Origin: Antedon mediterranea
Taxonomy: Eukaryota > Echinodermata > Crinoidea > Comatulida > Antedonidae
Assembly (NCBI RefSeq): GCF_964355755.1
Contig: NC_092676.1
Location: 4,754,288-4,818,287 of the forward strand
Direction: 5' to 3'
Length of the DNA stretch: 64,000 nucleotides
In this document: positions 48,701 through 60,700 of the stretch, piece after piece
Position numbering within the stretch: the stretch's first letter is position 1
Layout: each line of letters begins with the position of its first letter
Translations under genes and position numbers: made by a program
The notes under the pieces: model-generated
What the model saw: the letters and a program-made list of their open reading frames with translations, nothing else
Databases searched by the model: none
What the model was told of the DNA's origin: nothing

Positions 48701-51700
48701 GTATGCGTATTGTTTTTTATTCGAATGGTAATGTTTAAAAATTGTTTGTTTAATATGTTCTTAATGTTGGAATTAACTAAATAAGTATAGAATGGAAAAA
48801 TGAATGAAAAAAAAACTTTACACAATGGAAAATTCCAATTTGAATGCACGTTACTGTTTAGGATTCAATATTTCGACATAGATGATTATGTCATCATCAG
48901 AAAGGATGATGATATAATTTATGTTTAAATACTGATCGCTATAGATTATGTCATCTTTAAAAATAATGATGACATAATTTATTGTCAGAAATAATCAAGT
49001 ATTTACTTATTGCAGTATGTATTATTATACTCTTGTAGTTTTTTTTATTGGGCCTTTTTGTTGATAATTATTTACCCTTACTTAGTCACTGTACTTCTCC
49101 TATCCTTTCAACTGATGAATGAATATTGAAAGAAATGCTGAGTGCAATGTAATTTTAGTGAGGTTTAGATTTTTAGAATCTACCAAGATTTGAACCATAA
49201 CTTAATGTTTAAATGGCTGGCACTCTACATTTAGACCATTATATAAAAATTGTTTTGACTTCTACTAGATTAGGACTAAGCAGAAGTGAGGTTTAGATTT
49301 TTGGAATCTAAAAGATTTAAACCAGAATTTGTTTAATTAGATGGCACACTACCTTAAGACCATTATATGAAAATTGTTTTAGTTAATACTGTAGATTAGG
49401 ACCAAGCAGAATAGCATAGTGGATGCGGTTTTGACACTTTTTTGTGTAAAATCTGAATTCAAGTCCAATGTTGGTCACTGATTGTAATTAAACCTTAGCT
49501 TGTACTGTGTAAAATTAATTAAACAGTGACTGGTGCTAGTAGGCCATGTTATCAATCCCTCGTAGCTTTCCAGGTTTCCCTCTATGTTTTCATTCCAACT
49601 CCTTATGAACCAGTTTATTTGTGCTTAGAATAACATTTTAAGAGTATAGATCTATTATTTCTGTGCACTAACCCTCTTGTTTTAATACTATATAATTATG
49701 CTGTGTTGCATGAAAGTAAATTTAGCATTGTGTGGATTTGCGGTTTTATTGTTTTCTTTGTTATTATTATCAACATCATCATTGTCTCCATTGTTATCAA
49801 TCAACATTTCCATTTCAATATTATACATCATCATTATCAGCATCATAATCACATGACCACGATGATCTTAATTGTTTACTTAATTTTCATCTTCATTGTC
49901 ATTATCTTCATCATATAATGTATCATAATTTATCTTATTACTTTCATCATAATTATCATATCAACATTATAATCCTGTATTGTTATATTGTCATCATCAT
50001 TATCAATTATCATCATATCACCATTATAATCGGTATTATCATCATCATTATCAATTATCATCATATCACCATTGTAATCTGTATTATCATCATCATTATC
50101 AATTATCATCATATCACCATTGTAATCTGTATTATCATCATCATTATCAACATTATCACCATATCACCATTATAATCTGTATTATCATCATCATATCACC
50201 ATTATAATCTGTATTATCATCATCATATCATCATATCACCATTATAATCTGTATTGCTATATTGCCATCATTATTATCAATATCATTATCAGTGTTTCAT
50301 TATTTTCTTTTTCATAGCGGTAAGACTCACTGCCTGTTCACACTTTGTTTACTTGTTTCTTTGCAGATAAGGAGCAAGCACCTCCCTCAATACCAGAAAC
50401 TCCTCAGATTGCAGTGTTTGTTAGTTACGTCCATCCACCTAAGGTTCCAATTCGTGTGTCCGCATTAGGTGAAATGGTTAGTAATAAAATGTCATTTATA
50501 TTTTGTATTTAAAAAGTGACCCACTGTAGGCACCTACGACTGATGGATAACCCAAAGGCTAAAAACATAATATCATTTTTCTGTATGAAATATTTCCAAC
50601 AATATATATGTTTCTTAAACTCTGTCTACACTATCAAACTATAGTTTGCCAAAAAAAAAGTGTGATGTGCCTAAATATTGTAGTGATATGACATCATCAT
50701 GTCCATATATGGGCACATCACATTTTGTTGCCACATAAAGTTTGATAGTGTAGACTGAGCTTTATTCACTCTCTTCCAGGCTGATGCTTCAGAAAGGCTC
50801 CGTCAGTCAGGCCTGTCACATGTTTTCCCACATCCTTTACTAGTGAAACGGACAAGAGCATGTCCCCTTATTGCACCTCCACCACCTCCAAAGATACCAG
50901 CTTGGAAGCTCATACGGCCTAGAAAGAAGAAGACCACACCCTCAGATGAACCAGAAGGTACTTTTTTGACACAATTTGTTAAGCACACGACCTTACAATC
51001 ATAACATTTGTTGTGACAACATTTCCTCTTTGGTACTTGTATTATAATATGTATATTATACTTTAGTCTAAAAAAAAATAGTTGTATATACATCTAGTAG
51101 TAATGGCCTGAATTTCTATTGAGGCAGACTTAACTAACTTGATTCTATGACTAACTTATCTGCTCTCGCTCTCAACGTGCCATGTGATCTTGCCAAAAAA
51201 CACACAAAACATTTAATCATATTCTACTTTTTTCAGAAGTAGAAATTAAGAAGCCAGAACAATTTGTTGAAATAACTTCACCTTATGTTAACTACAAGAT
51301 CAGCCCTATACCAATACCCACAGAGACGTAAGTGTAGACTCTTCTGATCGTTAAGACCCATTTTGAACCAGGTCATGTAAGCAAAAGTGAATAGAAATTA
51401 ATGCACTACAAGGTGTTTTACAAGAAGTTCCTCAATTTTGAGGTGCTTAGCTAAATTATTTTTTATTTTAGACACATATGGCCAGGATTACCAATAATAA
51501 ATGAATCACACCCTGATAAAGGGAATATTTTTTGAACCAGTCTTATTGTCTCGAATGATGAACTGGGTTCTTGAAAGTGCACACTGGTTACAACTGTGTA
51601 CATTTTACCTACGGTTTATAGTCCTTTTCCGAGAAGACTTGTTCTACCACCAGAACTAGGAGCGAGTCGGCCTCGAACCCTTGCCGATAATGTTGGCTCT

Positions 51701-54700
51701 TTAGGTACGGTAAAAGGCTCGGCCATTTGACTTGCTCATTAATATTAATATAATATTATAATATGCACATTTTTAATGTATCAGGAAGCGGCCAAAGTCC
51801 TCTTTGGAAAGAGGAGCATCTCGTCTCAGTACAGGGACAATGGGAGGGATACACGAAGATAATGAAGATGTACCAGAGAAAGATGAGAGTGATAAGATGA
51901 AAGAAAAAGAAGAAAAGGACAAAGAAGAAAAGAAGAAAGAGTTAATTACAAGACAGTCAACGCAGCAGTTTGAGAGTGTGCCTGAAATTTGTGTAAGAAT
52001 TTTAAGGTTTCCATAGCTGTCTAGTCACCCTTAAAAATGTATTGTCACCAAAAACATAAAAAATTAAGGTTATATAAATTGGACTTTGAATAAGTTATTT
52101 TGTAGTTTTTAAGTTAATCACTTCCGTAGGAAAAAAAACGAAAAAAAATAATGTTTTCACTTATAAAACGACAAAATAATAATAATTCAACCAAAAACTG
52201 ATTTTGAAATTTGACTATTTTTTGCTTTAAATTAAAGTCTATGTCAGGTAAATATTTTTTTTTCTATCCAATCTTTGGTCAAAGTGGATAACTATTATGT
52301 GACATTAAAATGGCATATTCAACAAAAAAGAGAGAAAGAACAGTTGTTGAACTATTTAACCATACTTCCGCTGCTGGTCTTTTGTCTGAAAAAGGCAATT
52401 CAACAAAAATCTACCCTGGCTAACATGCTTGCCAAATTATTTTCTCATTTTCGCTTGCACTGTAAAAGGTTCTTCGCAATGTAATTCTTAAGTATTTTTT
52501 TTTCAACTCTGTTTTGCAGACTTCCTCACCTCAACCGAGGTCACCATCCCCAAAAGAGCGCAAAAAGTCTGGTTTAAAGAGAGATAAAAGTGCTAAGAAA
52601 GAAGAGGTATGTGTGATAGATTAAGATTAAAGAGATATACAGTAGAACCATATAAGGGGACATCTTTGATACACAACAAAGTTTCCACTCAATATGGATG
52701 TCCCCTCGAATAGTAATATATATATATCAATTTTATTCACATCATACATAAATAAATAGTACAATATATGTAAAAAGGAGCAAGAAGATAGCTTTCGCTA
52801 TTCGAGGTTTGACTATACTGTCACAAAAATAAATTATTCATAATGCATAAATTTTGATCTAACAACAATAACTTAAGAAAGAAACAACAACTATATGAAA
52901 AAATAACGTAAACAAGGGCTAACATTAATATTTTTGTAAAAGTAAACATTTAACTTCATTTATGAATTTAAATCTTGAAGAGGTACATTTTATAACTAAG
53001 GGTAATTATTTTAAAGTTGAGCTCCATTAAAAGAAATTCTATTCTCTGATGTCTGAAGTTTTCACGCTGCTACTCTAGCCTGCTACGTCACACGAGATGA
53101 CTCATTCATTAGATGAAATCAAGCAGCAGTATAGTACTACACTTTGACATTTTTGTTAAAATGGAAACTCGACTATAATTTATAGGTACCACCTGTTGAA
53201 TCAAAAAAACGGCTGGGAAAAGAGTCTAATGACAAATCCCAAAGCATTTCTGGTATTTATGAGTCCCATGATATTACTATAATTCACTAGTGTCAGATAA
53301 TCATTGAATTATTATCAAAACAGTCCATTGAAGTTTTTGTTTGTAATAGGATACTTGAAGTATCTAGGCTTGATAAAGTGACCCCCAGACTTGACCTTAG
53401 CAATAACAATAAGCAAGCAGCGTTTTTTGTAAGAAATATTCTTGTTTATATTCTATTTGTAGGAGAAAGCAAGTCCAGTTAGGAAGAAATCTGCTCCGAA
53501 GTTGAAAACACCATCAGGTGGCGAAAAGGTCACCAAAGGTGAGGAAAACTTATTTTTTATTTAGTCACCCTAGAGGAAAACATTGACCTTTGACACAGAC
53601 TATGAAACGGAAATATAAAATGAATCAAAATGAGGAATAGGCTAAAAAAATTCATTGATATCTTGCCATATCTGGTATATGTGATTGAATTCAGTATTCT
53701 GCAACATTTATTTTATTTGAAAATCAGATGAATTGGAAGCACAATCCATTGCCAATGATGTCACCAGCATAATTGGAGACAAAGTGTCAACACAAGAAGA
53801 GGCAGCAGCCAGTGGTGATCCTGCCAAACAGGAGGAACAACTTCTTGTCACGGATGAAACTCAACCAAAAGATATCTGGATGGACTTTGAAGATTTCTGC
53901 AAATGTTTTAAGTAATTTCTTTTGTCATGTTTTTTTTTTTATTCATACATTGTTTATTTTTATTTATTTTCCCCTTAGTGTGATATTTTTTCCTATAATA
54001 TTTTCTTTTTATTAAAAAAATAATAAAAATATTTTATTGAGTAAAGCAGCACATATTTGTTTGTTTGTTTGTTTGTTTTATCTTTATACTGGGTGACCTC
54101 TTCAGTCAAAGACTGATCTCCCAGAGGGCCCAGTTGGTGATCAGTGGCTGTGATGTACTAATACACCGGGGTAACCCCCTACTCGTCTCGAAAGATGTAC
54201 TAGGTTCTTTAAAGTGCACACGAGCAAGTTGTGTACACTGGACCTACGGTTTATAGTCCTTATCCGAGAAGACTCGTTCTACCACCAGAACCATGGAGTG
54301 AGTGAGCCTCTAACCCTTGCCGATGTAATGGCTACGTGATTACGGTTCCACTGTCTTAACCGCTCGGCCACTCACTCACATACTGTGTACTATGAATTAA
54401 AATGACATAACTAGTCTTAAGTTATTGCAAAACAAACAAAATTTAGTACTTATTTTTATATTACTGCCATATTAAATATTATATTTCTTATAATTTATAA
54501 ATATTATATTTTTACAGGACGTTGTACATATTTCATAAGCCAAACACTTACCCATCCAATCAGAAGTATTCTGACTTGAGGGTAAGTTCATTACAGAATT
54601 ATTTTATTGTGAAAACACTTCATATTTTGATTTTTATTGAAATTTAAAAATGGTGCAAAGGTATAAAATAAAAATTAATAATAATTATTTATTCTTTTGA

Positions 54701-57700
54701 ATTGTCTGATTGAATTAAAACTTTCTCAATTTCTATTGAAGTGTTTTTTTTAACTATTGACTGGCCCATTGGGTTAAGGCAATGTGTATGGCCCTTTATT
54801 TAAGGCAGAGGTAGTGTAAACGAAAGCCATAAAGATTGTCATTGGTTATAACTACATCTTGCGCTTGAGAAATTATTTTTGGGAACTTTTTGTTGGTAAA
54901 CTAACACATCTGACATTTTTTCTTTATTCCCTTCTTTTCTAAGTATTCCAAAGTTTTTCCTACTCTTTTAAAAAAGTGTAGAGTTTTAGGAAAGTTCAGT
55001 CTTATTTATTTACCCAGGTAAGCTGGTTTCATGGACCAATCATCACTCAGTTTCGTGGGTAGGCCACAAACTTGCCCGGGTAGATAACTAAGCCTGAACC
55101 GGCCGAATGTAATGAAATATTTTTAAAACGTAACTTCAATTTTTGTCTCTGCCGACATTCAAGAAGTCCGAGACTATGCCGTGGGTGAAACAGGTTTGTC
55201 ATTGTGGTGTATTTTGCTTTGCTGAGAGTGAATTAATACTGCTTATTACGCTAATTAAAGTATCGAAATATAACTTGTGCATGTTACGGTTGAGTGCTTT
55301 TTCTATAAAGAGATATGAAGCTTGAGAAATACTTAAAATTGAATTTGAGGTGCATACTGTATGTGCAATAGCTCAATGCTTATTTTGTTCTGTTTTTTAA
55401 ATTTTTTTGTTGTGGAAAAACACAATTAGTTTGTTGAAGTCGGTGTATAGTTGCACCTGTAGTGTTCGTGTGCAGAGGAAGAATACCCAATAGCATTGTA
55501 CAAAGCGGTGCATATTTGGGCTAGGTATATTCTGAATATAAAAAAATTGTTAATAAGAACGTATATAGTTTAACCTTTGACCTATGTATGTAGATACAGG
55601 AAGTTATCAATACTTTATGATGGTTATTAATGTCTTATCTAAAGTACTTTATGTATTCCAACTTGAAAAAAAATCTTTCTTATATACATCATTTCTTAAA
55701 ACATCATTGTTTAAATAACCACAATTAAGTTTTAATTGTATGTGTATAAGTATGTTATTTCAGTCTATGTTCCTGTTTTTCGTATTCGTAGCATTTCTGG
55801 TTTTTCTAATGTTGCGTTATTCTCCTCAAACACGTGCCAAAGTGTCCAGTTTTCAAAAACACACATTAGGGACCTTTTTATTGGTACGCGTTTTGGTTAA
55901 TGTTCAGAGACTCAAAGTTCCAGGAGGGTTAACTATATTCATTTTTTTTGGCAATTTTATTTTAAATGTTAATCTTAATTAACACAAATCACTGTAAAGA
56001 TATGTTATAGCTATGTTATTGTTAGTCACTTACTTTTAACTATCCTTGGTATGAAATGTTGCAGTGTATGTGTGCTATATTACCATGTTATGTTCAGAGT
56101 ATTTTCTATGTCAATACTTTTAATTTATCAATGGCATCATTATCAATCTCTTTATCATCAAATCTAATCAATTTATAATTTACTTCATATTCATTAACAG
56201 TCATTATAATCATCAACATCATTATCATTGTCATTATCATTGTCATTATCATTGGCATCATCATTGTCATTATCATTGGCATCATCATTGGCATCATCAT
56301 TGTCATTATCATTGGCATCATCATTGGCATCATCACTGTCATTATCATTGGCATCATCACTGTCATTATCATTATTATTAACATCATCATTGTCATTATC
56401 ATTGTCATAATCATTATTATTGTCATTATCATTGTCATTATCATTGTCATGATCATTGTCATGATCATTATTATTGTCATTATCATTGTCATTATCATTG
56501 GCATCATCATTGGCATCATCATTGTCATTATCATTAATACATTTCATCTGATTTCATAATTATCATATCTATCTACATTCTTTTTCATCAGTGTTTCGAT
56601 TCACCAGCGAGTTCGCAGTTGACTGTCCCACTGTCTGCTGCCCTCAAGAGAAGCGAGAGTGTAGGTCAACTCTTTTTTAGTGCATGCTTGCTTCTAAGTC
56701 CGACTCCAACCCTGTTGCATGAAGAAAAAAACCCATTAATTATGGATAGTTTAGTGCTATAAAACAGAGTTTAATATTTTTCCTTGCTTTTTCACATATT
56801 CGCAAAATTATGCTATTATATATTACCTTACCTTTGTCTTTGCTTATAGTGTTATCAATATCACCCAATTCTATCTATTTACTGCATTGTATAATTTTTT
56901 TTTTTTTTATTTTTTTTTTTTAAACTATATTTAATGAGGGTGATCCATCCAGCTATTGCTGACAATTAGGGACCCTCAGAGGTTCACAAGACAAACATAT
57001 ACACAAGATGCTCATACATAAACAAAGTCTTATTACAAGTCTTTGGGAGTGGAGTAATTTGGCCCTTAGAAAAAAATCCTGACATGTGACGGGACTTGAA
57101 CCAAGGACCCTTGGAGTGGTAGCCAAGCATCATAACCACCAAGCCACAACTCCACTCAATCAGGGATTTGTCTCCAATTACAACTCCCTGGTATAGTGTC
57201 TGTCACAAAGAATGAAAGTCATCCTCTTTTCTAGAGGATAAACTGTCACCTGAGTGTGACAAGTGGTAGATATCGTCTGCCGGCCTCCCGCACTGAACGA
57301 TATCTTCTCTCCTTCCTTCCATAAGCCATTAAACTTTTTAACGATTAAAATTATAAGTGAAATATACTGTAAACAGTTTTGCTTTTTATTGTTTTTATAT
57401 ATAATATATATAACAAATATATTTATTTTATGTAGTTTCAATTGTTCTGTAATTTTTAATGCAAGCAATGGAATTTCCAGAAATGGATGAAAATAAAATT
57501 TGAATCTTGATACTTATTATACTAACACAAGATATTGATTGTTCTCCACTTAGTGTAGACAGAGCTTTACACTTCAAATTGAAATTAGTTTGACAAGAGT
57601 TTGATGTTAGTCACTACCAAATATGGTAGTGATATGCCCAAATATGGTAGTGATATGTGTCATTGTGTCAATACTGTATATGGGCACATCACATTATTTT

Positions 57701-60700
57701 GTCATAAAGTTTGATAGTGTAGACAGAGCTTTAAAATTGTTCATAATAGTCAGATTCTTACGTACTGTAGTTATTTTATATTATGGGATGTAATGTTTTG
57801 CAATCAATAACATTTATTAGTAATTATTATTACTTTATAGTTTAATTCCATATTTTGATATCTGTATTTTTCCATGGGTTTAAAAAGAGTTTGCATGGCT
57901 TGTTTGTTATTTGGAGTTTATTATATAAAGAAAGTTATTATTTGTCTTCGAAAGTGTTCAAATATGTATTCATCAATTATCATGTAAAATGAATTTACTT
58001 CACAGAGTGTACAAGGCAGTACTTCCAAGCGTTCAGCTGCACCAGGAGGCGGACCAAACCCAAGTGCATCCATGACAGCCCAGACACCTGCCAGGATTCC
58101 ATTCAGTCCAGGCCCACAGGGACATCACCATGTAAGTGATATTTGCATTTTGAGTGTGGTAATATGGACTTTAATCGACTATAAATGATCTTAATCTAAA
58201 AGGGGACACTTTCTGAATAGCCATGTCCCCTGAATAGCCATGTCCCCTGAATAGCCATGTCCCCCGAATAGCCATTTAGCGGTGTCCCCTGAACAGCGGT
58301 GTCCCCTGAATAGCGGTGCTCACTGAATAGCGGTGCTCCCTGAATAGCTGTGTCCCCTGAATAGCGGTGCTCCCTGAATAGCGGTGCTCCCTGAATAGCG
58401 GTGTCCCCTGAATAGCGGTGTCCCAAATGGCGGTGTCCCTAATGGCGGTGTCAGTTCTGTATAAACAATCACCACTCCAACACTAAATCTATATTTATTA
58501 TATTAATTCATTAGTCAACCATTGGTGGATTTTTAATAGGGAATTCCATTGACGATATAATGGTAACTTGTAGTTTTTTGTTCATACTTTGTTGTTACAT
58601 AGAGACACAGCTTTTTAAACTTTTGATATCTATACAGTGTACTATACATCATTTTATATATTTGCTATATTAATATTTTATTCAATTTGTATTGTATTGT
58701 GTAATATGTGGCATTGTTAAAATCACTGTTTTACTTATTACTATATATTTTTAATGTAATACAAAAATAATGAAATATTTTTAACTGGATTTGCTAGAAA
58801 AATAATTTTTCTTTGCATTAGCTAGAATCTTTTTTGGGGATTATTTGTGTATTTTTATATTATAATTTAATAGTGGTCTTTCAAAATTTCAAATTTTTAT
58901 ATTCATATTTAATTTTATGCTTATGAATTAGTATCATTTTTATTCCCACAGGCTGCAGAGGACCGGTCCCAGCACTACCTATGTATCCTTTAATATAATA
59001 TAATTAATATCATTTTAATAATAATTTAAAGATATATTGTCCCCCTGAAAAAATAATTCTTAAATAATTTTTTGTTGAATATGCCAATTTAATGTCACAT
59101 AATAGTTATTCACTTTCACCCAAAATTAGATTGAAAAAAAAATTTTTATTATTTACTCGAAAATCTGTAATTTAAAGCAAAGAATAGTTAAATTTTTGGT
59201 TGAAAAATTAACAATTTATTTTGTCATTTTGTAAGTGCAAAAATTTGTTTCCTTTTTTTTTTCTATGAAAGTGATTATTAAACATAACCTATTCAAAGTC
59301 TGATTTAATTAATCTTCATTTTTCATGCTTTTTCAGTTGATTTTTAATTTTGATATTTAAATTGATTGAACCTTGACCTTTTGTTACCAGTTGTGGATAA
59401 TCTTGTGTCAACTGAGATCATTGTTAGTTATTCATCATTCTCTCGCTGGCTTGAGCCACCTCTTGACCCTCCAAAAACATCCCACAGCACCACGAAAGAG
59501 AGAGACCGAGAAAAGGCAAAAGAAACTGAATCTACCGTTGGTGGTGCTAGTAGCGTAGTTGATGGTGGGAATAACAAAGAAACCTTTGTATCAGCGACGC
59601 CTGGACTGCTCGTTGCTGAGCCGTATTCTTGGAAGAGTCTTGTCGTTGGCCAGCCTACACTAAGAATTCGCACTACGTCTACCAAAGCAGCTTGTCTGAC
59701 CCTACCACCAGGGTAAGTACTAAAAAGATGAAAATAAAAATGTTATGCAATTTTCCAACTATTTTACAAGTTTTTACGTGGATATTTCTCTTTTTTGGTT
59801 TAATACAGACGTCATGTTCTTCGTTTTATGATGAGCGCCCCTCTCGGATATCACGTTCATCTCTGCTCTACAACGCCTTTCGTGTTTGGTGATGAGGAAA
59901 CTGTAATGTCAAACTTGACAAATGTAAGTAAAAATTTATCAAGAAGTCAAGTACATCAACTCTGGCACATATACTAGAATGAGAAAAAAATTACTTTACT
60001 GAGTTGCTCTTATTTTGCGGTCTGCAAAGCAGGAGTTCAAAGATGTCTGTTGAATAGCCTTTAAAGTTGGTTCGCAGGAAATATGCCTCCCTGTGTTGGA
60101 GTTGCGACTTTCTCCTTTACCTTCACACAATATTTTCCTAACCATTTGGATGCGTATGAAATAAAATATATATATTCTTCTATATCATTAAAATATTGTG
60201 AATTATAGGAGAGTTGCCGATTTGTTGACCACGCTCTGCAAGTGACCAAGTGTGTAGGGAATGCTATTCAACAGTTTGATAATGAAACAGGGTTCAAAGA
60301 TGCAATGGCTGTTCTATCAGATAAACACAACCCTCAGAAAGGTGATGTTACAGCATCTATTCATAACCATGAGGTAACTTTTTATTTTGGGTTTCTTTTA
60401 AATTTTCATTTATCATTTTAAATTTAGAAAGAGAGTAATACTTTCATTGTCATTTTCAAAAGTAGATGTTATCTAAAGAAACTGTACTGACTTTTTAAAA
60501 CAAAATATTTCTCATGTTTATTTGGTATATACAATACTATTTACTATACATTTTTTAGTCTCATCTTAATTTTATTATTTGAATGTTGTATTTCTGTTTG
60601 TGTGATATTGTCACATTATAAAGTATTCCATGCATAATTTCTACCTCAAGGCCTAGGCCACCGCCACCCTGGAGCTGCAAGCCTTGAATTAGTGTTGGTA

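Larger units (their letters stand above)
47495..53911 (+). other. ADGB: Androglobin middle region: charged linkers and beta-rich domain
   Basis: The first exon starts YGHLAQVWKLLKEILPEFKL, a conserved androglobin helix, and then becomes Lys/Glu-rich. The next (48166-48225) is almost pure Lys/Asp/Glu. Exons at 50367-51327 are conserved: VFVSYVHPP, the block ASERLRQSGLSHVFPHPLLV with KRTRACPLIAPPPPP, then EITSPYVNYKISPIPIP. Exons at 51785-53538 are Lys/Glu/Ser-rich and vary in length between species. The exon at 53728 ends with the conserved KDIWMDFEDFCKCFK. Reading frames are continuous throughout. Confidence 0.9.
54518..58131 (+). other. ADGB: Androglobin exons between FEDFCKCFK and the globin side
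   Basis: Exon 54518-54581 codes the conserved KTLYIFHKPNTYPSNQKYSD. Exons 56592-56660 (CFDSPASSQLTVPLSAALKR) and 58006-58131 (Gly/Pro/Ser-rich, ending GPQGHHH) are both phase 0 to 0 and have no equivalent that I know in vertebrate androglobin. They may be lineage-specific cassette exons. The next exon (58952) continues the conserved frame with AEDRSQHYL. Confidence 0.75.

Noticed and set aside
49918-50207. His/Tyr/Ile-rich and Asp-rich frames
   Set aside because: They are products of the ATC-rich 48-base repeat.
55140-55330. Exon candidate in the androglobin intron (PTFKKSETMPWVKQ)
   Set aside because: It lacks a convincing acceptor and donor of matching phase, and the frame is complete without it.
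56106-56547. Met/Ile-rich and Asn/Asp-rich minus-strand frames
   Set aside because: They are products of the CATTAT/CATTGT simple repeat.
58196-58426. Minus-strand frame with RYSGDTAIQG repeats
   Set aside because: It is a 17-base minisatellite that happens to lack stops.
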